Assembly: GCA_030015575.1 (NCBI GenBank)
Contig: JASDDO010000014.1
Span: 166,441,911-166,505,910, forward strand
Source of the DNA: Agapanthus africanus
Taxonomy: Eukaryota > Streptophyta > Magnoliopsida > Asparagales > Amaryllidaceae
Direction: 5' to 3'
Length of the DNA: 64,000 nt
How positions within the stretch are numbered: position 1 is the stretch's first letter; every line of letters starts with the position of its first letter. Under the pieces are notes generated by a model. It made no database searches. It was not told the DNA's origin and saw only the letters and a program-made list of their open reading frames with translations. The translations under genes and the position numbers were made by a program. This document shows, piece by piece, positions 33,536 to 44,293 of this stretch.

Positions 33536-36500
33536 TGTAACATTTCAAAAAAAAATTATTATTTTTGGGAAATTTTATAATTTAATATTATTTTATTAAA
33601 TATTTTAATATTTTGGTATAATTAAATACAGAAAAATTTGGAAAATTATGGAAAATTCTAAAATAGGTTATTTTATGGAATTATGCCATTTTAAAGTTTT
33701 TATGATTAGTTATATGCTAATTTAGTGCTAATCGCGATTAAAAAATCGCTAATCGGTTTTTTAGCTTTTTTGTGCAAAACATGCACATATCTTTTTCTAC
33801 ACTTGCACATTTTTCCACCATATTTCTTTTGGGGTTACTATTCTAGTGAGAAGGATTTTGAGAGGAAAAGAAAAAGAAAAAGGAAAAGGATTATAATATG
33901 GTAGTAGGTATGGGTGAGAGAGAAAAGAGAGGGGCTAGCTTTGACTTAGCCATTTCCCTTCACTTCCTCAACTCACTTCCTCTCTTCCTCTTCCTCTTCC
34001 CCTTCAGCTGCTGCTGCTCCTTCATCTCCCTCCCCTCTTCAAGCCCCAAATCATCTCACAAACATCACCAAAACCCAACCCTCATTTCATTAAAAGTGTG
34101 CACAAGCTCAAGATCTATACATTGGACCAAGAAAGCAAGGATTTTGGCCACTAGGGGCAACTCAAGAAAATTCTTGAGTTGCCAAATAAGGTATTTACTA
34201 AACCCTTAGCTTAGTTTTAGCATTACTTATACCCCCATGTTGTGATAGAACCGATATTGTGTGTTTTGTGGATTTGAGGTAAACCTAGTTAGGGTTTGAG
34301 AGAATTTTGTGTTGTAATGTGAAATTGAGCTCAGTAGAGGCTGCACAAACACCCTAGTGATGGTATTGAGACCCAACCTGAGACTTGAAATCCGGAATAC
34401 GGATTTAGAAACCGATATCGGAAAAATTGTGAAATCTGTGAAGTTTTTATTGAATCTGCTTTCACCCGAGACACCTGAAAATAAAATTGGTTGGACAGTG
34501 ATATGTGTAGGCACCCAGAAAGCTAACCCCAGAACCCTAGCCCCTACCTCCTATCCCCTGCCGCAAATTTATCCATTCTGGCCGCAATTTGCGGCCAGAC
34601 CATGGTGGATTTGCCTCGTTTTGGTTTTGGTGCCCCCTTATTAGTAGATTAGGCCCCTGGCATGTGTAGATTTGTTTAGTTTGACCTAGGGTGAAATCTA
34701 GAGCCTATTTCCTTAGTTGCGGTTTTGGATTCGTGTTTCCATATTTCGTTTTTATTTTATTTCTGCAATTGTGTATTGTGTTTTACCTCGACCATTTGGC
34801 GTTTATACGACGATATCGAGAATTGATTGATGGTTTTGAAGGCGTGCCCATAGGTTCTAACCTATAGGCCCCTTATCGTATCGTTTTGGGTTTCGTATGC
34901 CGTTTAGCTTTGATTTGGTTTTAATACGCATTACGATACTTTGACGTGTAGGTACCCCATGAAGACTTCGGGACGACAAGCAATGCGCGTGGTGACGTCG
35001 ACAAATGAAGACGCAATGTGAGTAGATTATATCTACAGGGGGAAGTCGGGTGGATGGCGTATAGCACTCCCGCAGTCCGTAGTTGATATACTATATATTA
35101 TATTTGATAGTTATAGTGTGTAATGGATATTGTGTTAGGTGTATTATGGATAGCTTAGGGTTAGAAGTAAACTAGTATAGTTCATAGTCGCGAACCCTAG
35201 AATAGGTTTACACCCACACGTACACCCTTGCATATTCATTATACTTACACTGTGTTGATAATGATATTGGATGACATTGGAGATGAGTCGATGATTTTGG
35301 GCATTGTGCCGTGAGATCGGTGATGTGATGTGATTTGTACTTGCGATACGACATGTGATCTTAGCGGGCCGTTGGGCATGTGTTTTACCCCCGCTTCCAT
35401 ACTTATATAGATGGTATTTATTTGTATTAGACTTAGATCTGTACCCCAGATTATGTGATATGATGATAATGATACCTGATATTTGATGAGAGGAATGTGA
35501 TACTGACCCGTACCCAGCTATTGCGATGTCGTACGACGATTTACCGTACGAGCTTTATATTGATGATAGATCCGCACTCATGAATTGAGGATGTCATATG
35601 ATATACTGTATCGTACACGATACTATTGAGGCGGGATCACCGACTATTATATCTATATATCGACTCAGATTTAAGTGGTTTCCATACCCCTCCCGATTGA
35701 CTTGATACTTAGATCTGTAGTTTGTATAGTAGATGTTAGACTAGACCCGAGTCATACCTATTTCAAAACTACGAATCAGGAATATCTTAAGGACAAGTAA
35801 AGGGATTCTACGGGTATTTCCAAAAGACGTATCTTTCTTAAAAACACCGTAGCCCTTACTTTTAGTAAAAATCCTGATTCGTCTTATTTCAAATGGCATA
35901 ACTGCATGACATATACATATGGGTGTAAATTCTTTACTGTTGCATTGTTTATTCGATTTCCACATATTCATGCTATTCACATTGCTTTGCATATGTTTAT
36001 TGCTATATTACTATCATGTTGCTAGGACACCAGCACCATTATCGATGATGCGTATGTTCCACGTACACTTGCTTGCCGGCTCACACACTTCATCATCGAT
36101 AATTGCCATGTCACTACACAGTAGTATTATTGCATCAGGATATGACCTTGTATATGCATACTATTATTTCCATGTTGCGTGATATACTGTTATACTTGCA
36201 TTTCATTTATATGTCACATACATCATACTTTATGATTATGCGCATTGAGATATTCGTTTTCATGATATTTCTGGATTTGGGGACCGTGGATATTTCAAGG
36301 AGAAGATGTAATTGTTTTAAAAACCCGGTTCCCTTGCAATGATATTTCAGTGCGTCCACCATGTGTTTTCTCGGTGCTGAGAGCGACAAATGAACCCGAG
36401 TCGAGGAGAGGACGAGGCCGATTACGGGTACATGGTGGACCCGGTATGGTACCCCGGGGCGAGAACGGTTTTGCTGTGTAGTAGACGGTGAGCCTGGCAG

Positions 36501-37629
36501 TGGGACCACTACCTACCGGTGATTGGTTGGACCTGGCGGTTATCCGGAGGATACTGACCAGAGTCGATAGATGGATATGGGCGTACTGCCGGGGCCGAGG
36601 GCCGATTCCGCAGACAGAGCCCGTGAGCTGATCCGGACTGACGGAGCCCGATAGATGAGGATTTACGTGTCGATGCTAGGCACAGGTTTCATGATGATCT
36701 CCATGATTTTGATTATATCCTCATATTTGCATGCATGATGCTTATTGACATTGGGTGACAGGTGGACGGGATCCACATATATACAGACATTGATTACATA
36801 CAGACTTTGACTACATTGATCATACTTCATTTGTATATATAACAGGGCACGAGAGCGCTATTATATATACCCTTACACCAATATTAGTGGAATGGGATGC
36901 TAATATATGTGTATTGATATCCAGTTGATACTTCATCATGTTTACTTCATGCAGACATACCTTACATTTATGACATGTTATTATCTGAGGCACTGGCACG
37001 AGTACTTGGCACTACCTACATGATTAGATGTTACATTGCCCTATTTTCATGCTTCAGATTTACTCTTGAGGGTTATATTATATACTGATCGTATTGACCT
37101 AGGATTATGTCTTGCATTCGATTTCTGCTTGTAGATATTTTCTATTCACGAGTTGGCAACTCACCCCCGTTGTGCCACAGTTCTTGCAGGGTTTTGCCGT
37201 AGAGATTCCGTAGCGGCATTTCTGGCACACTGCTTCCATGTGGGGCACTTGCTTGGGTAGGTGGGTTCTTTTGTATCAGGGCCACCCTTATTGATGTATT
37301 ATTCTTTTGTATCTAGAAATTCCATCAACCAAAACTTGTATATTGTTTCAGACTCAGACACTAGTGATGTATTATTTCGACCTTAGAGTCGCGCTTAGTA
37401 GTGTTACGGTTTTCATGCTTATTTGAGTTTCCTTTGAGATTTGATCCTCGCCATTCGGCGTTGTATATCATATTGCTTGCATGATTGTGACAAAGTTGGA
37501 TTTCTGGGTTTTCTTTATTTACTCCTTATATGGTTTTAGATTTCTGGGCTTAGCTTACTTGGATCAGATGGAGTCTTATAGACTTCATATGGTTCAAGGG
37601 CCAGTCACGTGCTCTTTCGGGTCGTGACA
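33536..37629 (+). repeat. 3' LTR of the LARD
   Basis: 4094 bp, starts TGTAACATTTC, ends GGGTCGTGACA, collinear with 26442-30535. It keeps a perfect palindrome GGCCGCAATTTGCGGCC near 34581, of which one arm is altered in the other LTR. Confidence 0.93.
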
Positions 37630-37815
37630 CTGAGGAAACGTCAAACAGACACTCCGTCTCGGGGATAAGTCGACCAACAACACTCCGTGCCGGAGAAAGG
37701 TCATATACAGACACTCTGTATCGGGGAAACGTACAACATAGACACTCTGTGCCGAGGACACGTCAACTAGCGACACTCCGTCTTAGAGACACGTCAAGCA
37801 TCGACTGTCCATGTC
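37630..37815. repeat. 31-bp minisatellite, right block
   Basis: About six more, more divergent units of the repeat at 26209-26441, directly after the LARD target duplication. Together they form one array interrupted by the LARD. It probably belongs to the 3' UTR of the Tat2 element whose LTR starts at 37945. Confidence 0.85.
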
Positions 37816-37944
37816 GTAAAAAGGGCAGTGCCAGCCTCCCCAAAAGCGGAAACCAAATCAAGTCACCTCCACGTGAAAGAAGATTCATCAATTTCATGCA
37901 CATGACCCATATACGCGGTGTGAGTTTATTGATGGGGGGCACTT
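37816..37944 (+). other. End of 3' UTR and polypurine tract of Tat2
   Basis: Unique non-coding text ending in GATGGGGGGCA (37931-37941), a purine tract three bases before the LTR. This orients Tat2 to the plus strand with its body to the left. Confidence 0.65.
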
Positions 37945-39286
37945 TGTTGGGGTTAAAAATTACACCCAGGTTGACCAAGTCAAAGTCAACCCCAAGCAAT
38001 TGGGCCTAAGCCCAGGCCAAGTGGGCCCATGCCGAAGTCAAGCCCGAACATGAAGCGGCCGGTCTCCCCCATGCCAAGAAGAAATTATGTAATGAATAAG
38101 TTTGATATAATTTCATGCATGAATGTAAAATAAATGGGCATAAAGCCAAATTTTTGTAAAGCCCATGGCTTATGTGCAAAAGAAATGAGCACATGAGGTA
38201 TGGGATGGGTAAAAATGTCATTTTGTAAAGCCCAAGGGGCTATATGTAAATTTGTAAGCCTATAAAAGGCAACATGATGATGAAATGAAAGACAATAATT
38301 CATTCTCCCCAAAAATTAGGTTTTTTTGTGCCTCCTTCTCCTTGCTCAAGGTTCTAAACCTTCTTTCATTTTTTGAATTAAATCAAGAGTTCCACTCTTT
38401 CTTTTCCAAAAATAAACAGTTTTTCACCATCAAAGCCTTAGAGGGGAATTCAGATCTTCCATTAGATCTCAAAAGGTGAGATTTTTAAATCTCACCCCCC
38501 TTTCCTCCAAGATCCGGCCAACCGAGAGGAAGAAGAAGGAGACCTATCTCCAGAAATTCCATATTGGGAAGATCTAAGCCTCAAAAGAAGAGCCAAGGCT
38601 AAAGGAGAGAAGAATGGGGTCCCTTTCAATCTTTTACAAAGATTTATAGGAGTTTAACTCCATTCAAGATCAGCTGGAGTTTAACTCCATAATTTAATCT
38701 TTTTTCAGGAGTTTAACTCCAGAAGTCAAATTGGGAGCACAGCTCCCAGTGTAGGGACCAAGTCCTTTTTCCTGCTGACGTCCAGCGTCTGCGTGCCAAG
38801 CACGCGGGGCGCTGGCGTCCAGCGTCCGCGTGTTAGGCATGTGAGGCACTGGCACCTACGTGTCCTTTGGACGCTATTCTTCCTTTTTATACACACACAC
38901 ACACACACTCCACAACACTGTCCCCGTTAGAAAAAAATTTCTAACGGGGCGCTTCCTCGCACCCCACAAAGGGGCTGCTAGCTCCCTTGACCCCCAGCCC
39001 GCTAGTGGGACCCCCGTAAACTCTGTGAGGCCCCCGACATATCCAAAACCTCTTTCAAAACACACGCACACTGCACATTGAGTTCGCATGACCAGTTTGA
39101 CCCATCAATCGGAGGTTCTTTCGCTCCAAAAGCGAGGGGTAATTAACGACAGCTTAGTTCGCGGCTGCCGGAGATTCGGACCCCACAATCAATAAACCCC
39201 AGCCTACCCTAGGCAAGGGAATCTGTAATGCGCCTGACAAGCGACGCGTTTTCCCATCTCAATTGGGTAACGAAAAACACCCTACA
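37945..39286 (+). repeat. 3' LTR of Tat2 element
   Basis: 1342 bp with ends TGTTGGGGT...ACCCTACA. TATAAAAGG lies at 38261-38269. It contains three GGAGTTTAACTCC words (38649-38661, 38676-38688, 38708-38720), GGGAGCACAGCTCCC (38733-38747) and a 28-bp hairpin with CCCCGTTAG arms (38922-38949). The part right of about 38775 is repeated inverted at 42171-42668. No gene is seen. Tat assignment rests on the purine tract, LTR start and 3' UTR repeats, not on protein. Confidence 0.7.
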
Positions 39287-39822
39287 GAATTGTCTAGATG
39301 ATGCATGAAAATGAAAATGAAAACTTGCTTGTATTATAGGTAAAATTGCTTAAATTCTCATCTTCATCATACTATTTGTTGTTGCTAGGTTATTATAGGC
39401 AAATGATTCGATGTTACAGTCAAGTGCTTAGTCAATGCATGAAAATGAGCACTTGCCTGTAACATCTATAAAGTTTCCTGTAATATATATAATGTTGCAT
39501 GTAACATCTACCAAAGTTGCGTATAACATGTACCAAAGTTGTCTACGTGTTACAGGCAACTGCTTACAAGTTACAGACAACTTCATAGATGTTACATACA
39601 AGTGCTTATTTTCATTTGTTGTTGGCAACATAATACAGGAAAATTATTTGCCTGTAACATCAAAGTAGTTGCCTATAACTTCTATAAAAGCTGCTTATAA
39701 TATCTAAGCAGTTGCCTGCAACTTATAAGCACCTGCACTTTTAAAAACTTACATGTAACTTATAAGCAGTTGCCTATAATTTTCAGTTTAAAGAATTGAT
39801 AACTATGATTTAATATTTAAAT
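39287..39822. repeat. Foldback-containing repeat stretch
   Basis: AT-rich, with many variants of TGTAACATCT and GTTGCCTGTAAC. A long inverted repeat pairs about 39440-39475 with 39579-39616 (GAGCACTTGCCTGTAACATC against its near complement). It could be a small foldback element or a recent duplication. No gene is seen. Confidence 0.5.
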
Positions 39823-40513
39823 TTGGTTTTCCGTAGAAGAAAGTATGGAGATACGCCCGCCATTCGGACGTATGTCGACGTCGCTCGCCATAACATCTTC
39901 ATTGAGAGGTTGAAAACACACATTCACCTGCAAGGCCTACGGAGGCTAAATAAAACCCTGTTCCTCTATTATATGAAGCTGCCAACTTTGGGTCAAAATG
40001 GGCCTACCTACATGTAGGCTTATTTCTTGCTATGATCGAGGCACTTAAAAGTTCTCTTTTAGAGGCACCACGCATAAATTTATTGTTGATTGGGTTAGCG
40101 GGCATACCGACTTGCCGAAGACCAGCAAAGATATCGAGACTAACCGTGATGTCACCCAACTTCAAGAGATGTACTTTATCATAGAGAATGGTGAAAAGAC
40201 GTACATCAGAATATTGGAGGGTGCTTTGGAGCGGATTGTGAAGGATAGAACTCCAAAAGTGATGGACGGTTTCATGTCTTTGCTGATTCTTTATCAATTT
40301 TCTTTATTTTGGATACCCCTCACGTCTCCGACCGTCCCCAGAGATGCTTTTCCATGCATTGAGCTATTGGTAGTGCCAAGTGTGAAGTGGACCAAAGCGG
40401 TGCACGAGATGATAATGGACGGTGTTATGATTAAGCTTAGCCCGAAGGCTAGCTCTGCACAGTTGCCCGGGTATCAGATTATTCTCACCGTAAGTATATA
40501 CAAACTATTATAG
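39823..40513. pseudogene. Unidentified gene-like segment
   Basis: Both strands hold frames. Plus: 39823-40017 (FRRRKYGDTPAIRTYVDVARHN) and 40112-40513 (EMYFIIENGEKTYIRILEGALERIVKDRTPKVMDGFM...VKWTKAVHEMIMDGVMIKL). Minus: 40004-40297 (VHLLKLGDITVSLDIFAGLRQVGMP), which faintly recalls the plant mobile domain. A further plus frame at 40625-40757 reads LYHHMFEATDTHRRQQTNPLWMGIQYIYEDVGI and stops at a solo LTR. I cannot name a family or decide the strand; it may be the remains of a transposon-related or host gene. Confidence 0.35.
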
Positions 40514-40757
40514 AGATTATACTATATTTGTACGCAAAGTATAAACTATATAAATTAATATTGTTGGTAGATATGTTTTGACTATTTAATATTAATAATA
40601 CGAATGCGATATATGTTTGTTTGCAGCTATGGTTTTATACCATCACATGTTTGAGGCAACCGACACACATAGACGCCAACAAACCAACCCTTTGTGGATG
40701 GGAATTCAGTACATCTATGAAGATGTCGGGATTAGAGAAGTGATTGGTGTGAAAAAG

Positions 40758-42106
40758 TGAGTTTTTAGTGTTTCCTAAATACCACAATCAATAACGGTGT
40801 CGCAAATAGCTAGCCGATGGTGAGTACGGGTCGTCCACAGAGAGATGGTAAATTATTTCTCTAGTTTTAGATGAGTTAATAAAAGAAATGTTGGATTTTT
40901 ATCGTTTTATACTAAAGAGGTTGGAAAACTTTATAAGAGAAGGGTTTGTAGGGTTCTTCGGATTGGGTAATTTAATAAATGGTTTATATAAAAATATTTT
41001 TTTTAATCTTCTTAATTAATTAATACTAGAGAAATAACAATGAAGTGGATTAGGGTGCTAAGAGGGGTACTAGGAATTCCGTCTATTTACCTTTGTCACT
41101 CTATTGATCATTATTACACTAAAGTCTTCAATCAAAGCAACCTTAATTAAACTCAAATCGAGATCGCAACTTTCATGAATTGAGGGTGCGTCCAAATAAG
41201 AGGGTTAAGCTTCCCTTTGATTAAAGTTTATAAAGAATTAAAAATAATAAAGAGAATTGAAGGTAAATATCCATCAAATAAACTACCCACTCCTCAAAAC
41301 ATCTATTCCTCAAAACCCTAACAAGCGAGAAAATTATTCGCTCATTAAATCAAAAAGAAAAGAGAAAAGGGTTGAGAAATATATTATAAAATTAGCTTTT
41401 AAGATCCCTTCCAAAAAGTAAGGAGTTTCTTTTGTTAGCATCATTACTTCAAAATCAATGAGAAACAAGAAGGAAGAAGATGAAATCCATTAAGAAAAAC
41501 AATTCAATTTAACTACTAAAATTAAATACGAAGAAATAAATTGCAGAAAAGTAAGGAGACAAGAAATAAAATTTACTCTAACTTTTATTAATAAAAATTT
41601 GTATTACAGAATTTAATTGGCTAAAAGAAAAGTACTGAAAAAAACTAAAAACCCTAGATAATCTTTCTTCATTGTCGCTCGGTCCTTATATAGGCTCTGG
41701 AACTTAAAACTCTAAATGTCATCTCGACGTACGTGAAAAGACGATCATGCCCATGAAAAAGTTTATCAAACGTCCACGATTAGACCGCGGAACCGCTGCA
41801 TATTGCTTAATATAGCCACTGAACCGCCGCCGTTTGGTGAGACCGCGTCTCCAAATTTTTTCCTCTTTCTTCTCTCGATTTTAGGAGATCTTTTCGACGA
41901 TAAAATCCTGAAAATATTGTTTTATTTTTGTAGTTGTGATAATCTTCAATTTGCTCCTAAATTTAGCAGATTTGAATTGCTAACTTGATTTGATTTGGAT
42001 CTTCTACTCATGTTTGTAGTTTTGAACTGATTTGTTACTTTAATACCTGCACAATATCTCAAATCAAATCATTAGTAGCATTTATTTTATTCGAGATAAT
42101 ATTCCA
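40758..42106 (-). mobile_element. Athila-type solo LTR
   Basis: 1349 bp. The text CAATAACGGTGTCG...GGTCGTCCACAGAG near the left end matches the start of element G's LTR, and TTAATACC lies a similar distance from the right end in both. Ends TGAGTTTTTAG...ATATTCCA are flanked by AAAAG and AAAAT, a possible target duplication with one change. GC-rich near-palindromes (GACCGCGGAACCGC at 41783, GAACCGCCGCC at 41821) lie inside. No internal region remains. Confidence 0.65.
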
Positions 42107-42170
42107 AAAATTCATTCATAAATAAATTACTTAATGGTTAAGAACTCATGCATATTTATTATGATATGAT

Positions 42171-42668
42171 TGTAGGGTGTTTTTTGTTACCCCATTGAGA
42201 TGGGAATACGCGCGCGCTTGTCAGGCGCATTACAGATTCTCCCTGCCTAGGGTAGGCTGGGATTTATTGATTATGGGGATCCGAATCTCCGGCAGCCGCG
42301 GACTAAGCTGTCGTTAATTATCCCTCGCCTTTGAAGCGAGGGAACCTCCGATTGATGGGTCAACTAGTCATGAGAACTCAATGTGCAGTGTGCACGTGTT
42401 GTGTTTTGGAAAGGTTTTGGACATATCAGGGGCCCCGCAGAGTTTTACGGGGGTCCTGCTACCCGGATAGCAGGCTGGGGGTCAAGGAGGCTAGCAGCCC
42501 CCTTGCGGGGTGCGGGGCAGTGCCCCGCTAGAAAATTATTCCTAACGGGGGACGTGTTTCTGGTGTGTAGTTCACGGAAAATGATGGGTGAGTAACATCT
42601 TAAAGACGCGTGCATGGCACGTGGGCGCTGGGCATCCGCTGGTCACGTGCCTGGCGCGTGGGCGCTTG
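42171..42668 (-). repeat. Truncated inverted copy of the Tat2 LTR
   Basis: Starts TGTAGGGTG, the exact complement of the right end of the LTR at 37945-39286, and follows it in reverse through the CCCCGTTAG hairpin (42523-42550) to about 42665, where it breaks off. The two LTR ends face each other across 39287-42170. Confidence 0.8.
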
Positions 42669-42785
42669 GTCATTTCAGATAAGGACTATTTAGTATTCGT
42701 ACTGTGTTTGTTGATCTTATCAAGGCGTAATGTACGGTAGCTAATTAGTGCTTATCTGCCGCACATGATGCGATTGGATTAGGAT
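42669..42785 (+). repeat. 116-bp fragment of a copia leader
   Basis: Almost identical to about 58986-59101, in the leader of copia element F, from GTCATTTCAGATAAGG to GCGATTGGATTAGG. It is wedged between the Tat2 LTR fragment and the E LTR fragment, whose orientation is opposite. Confidence 0.85.
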
Positions 42786-44293
42786 CATCTTAAGAGCTCA
42801 CAACAAATATCTCACACCACAAACAAAAACCCAAGCATGCCACAATAGTGTTTCATGAGTCACACCATGAGTCATCCCATGAGTCACCAATTGTGGCATG
42901 CATGACAAATGCTAAACACACACACTTATCTTTCCACCTCAATTAACCATTTAACCTATATGGTTAATAAACAAAATAAGGTGGCAACTTCTAGAAACAA
43001 TCTTGTAATAAATTACAAGAATTCCCCTCATCTGTATATACATATCCGCATCCGTATTCCGAAAAATACGAATACAATGAGACGAAAATAATCCAACAAT
43101 ATAATATTAGGATCCGGCTTAAACCAAAGCTCATTAGTATTATCCGTCCAAATCATGATACGTGCACAAGTGCACGTATATGATCGAACCCTGCCGTAAA
43201 ACCATACAACCACTACATCGTTTTGCCCGAAGCAGGAAAACCCTCTATGTGGGACTCTAAAGACTCATCAATACGCTGGCAGCGGGTTTAACCACAAGCA
43301 CGTCAGCCACACTTGCTGTATGTAATGACTATCCAGGTATTGAGCGAAAGGAATGCCGACGAGCAAACTCATCCTGACCCCTACTGAGCCTGTCCTGTGA
43401 CAATATCCGTACAGTATGGTCTCTTCGTCTAAGAGTATCGAATATCGAGTCTAGGGGGGTGGATAAAGTCAGACCCCTAATAACGCGACATTTAGTGTCG
43501 GTATGAAGCCCATCACAAACTGAGAAACCACTGATCCTAGATCAGTAATTCTCGACTTCCTTGATCAAGGATTTCTGGTGATGGCCACCCGTGCACAACG
43601 AGACATCAACCCCCAATACTGGGAGAGAAGAATCCCCGACGATCCGCTCACTGCCTCCATGTGGCTCGGGACTGTACCCAACTAAAGTCTGTTTGCACGA
43701 CTCCTTTGAGCCGTGGTAGGGTAGTAATCAAAGCACACTGGGAACTAACATGAGACAAATGACGATCTCATGTCAACAGACTAATATGTACACATGTCAC
43801 CTGGGAACTACTATCTGACAATAGGTATAATACCAACTAGCAGGTTCCCGGCGAGTCCGTCTAGTATACCCATAACCCAATGAGCATCTGCATAGTATCT
43901 TAGGTGAACAAACTAACACCAATGGTTTGTGAGACTGGCCACCGCCCCTCGTCGGGGTCTCGACCAGTACACACTAGTCTAATCTGGAGTATCAATGCCC
44001 AGTCTCGATACCCCCACGACCAGGGACATTTAAGGATGTGCTAATAGACCTCCCGGCTCCCACATATATGCTCGACATCATAATGCTGGAAGTCAAGTAG
44101 GAATCCTATGGTCTCTATCAACATGTAATAGTGAACTGTAATGCCACCTAAAGCATTTACATGATGATAAAAATAAACCAGATAGCATACTATCATTTTG
44201 AGTAAGACTGTTCTACCTGTATAGGTCCTCCCTCAATCATCTAATCGCATGCCTGTGATTACAATAATTGACTTGAGGGCACTATAGCCAAAA
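42786..44293 (-). repeat. 3' LTR of element E, truncated
   Basis: Collinear with 50588-52101. It lacks the last 500 bp of the LTR, having been cut at the junction with the 116-bp scrap. It contains an inverted repeat GCATGCCACAAT (42835-42846) and ATTGTGGCATGC (42890-42901) enclosing three TGAGTCA motifs, and TACGTGCAC-AA-GTGCACGTA near 43159. Confidence 0.85.

Larger units (their letters stand above)
26442..37629 (+). mobile_element. LARD-like non-coding LTR retrotransposon
   Basis: 11,188 bp: two LTRs of exactly 4094 bp (26442-30535, 33536-37629), 3000 bp inside, Met-type primer site, polypurine tract and CTGAG target duplications. No gag or pol block is recognisable internally. Long LTRs with a TGGTATCAGAGC primer site suggest descent from a chromovirus (Tekay/Del-like) gypsy element, which is inference. 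It split a minisatellite. The LTRs differ by scattered substitutions. Confidence 0.93.

Noticed and set aside
26209-37815. Regular 31-bp repeats as a CRISPR array
   Set aside because: Units are directly tandem with no unique spacers, and the context is a plant retrotransposon 3' UTR.
40004-40297. Plant mobile domain protein on the minus strand
   Set aside because: Only one weak block (LKLGDITVSLD) resembles it and the plus strand is equally open; not enough to name.
38775-42668. Pack-MULE with long terminal inverted repeats carrying a gene fragment
   Set aside because: The inverted repeats end at a canonical LTR terminus (TGTAGGGTG), the left copy has TG...CA ends and a purine tract, and no 9-bp flanking duplication is seen. 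Two opposite LTR insertions fit better.
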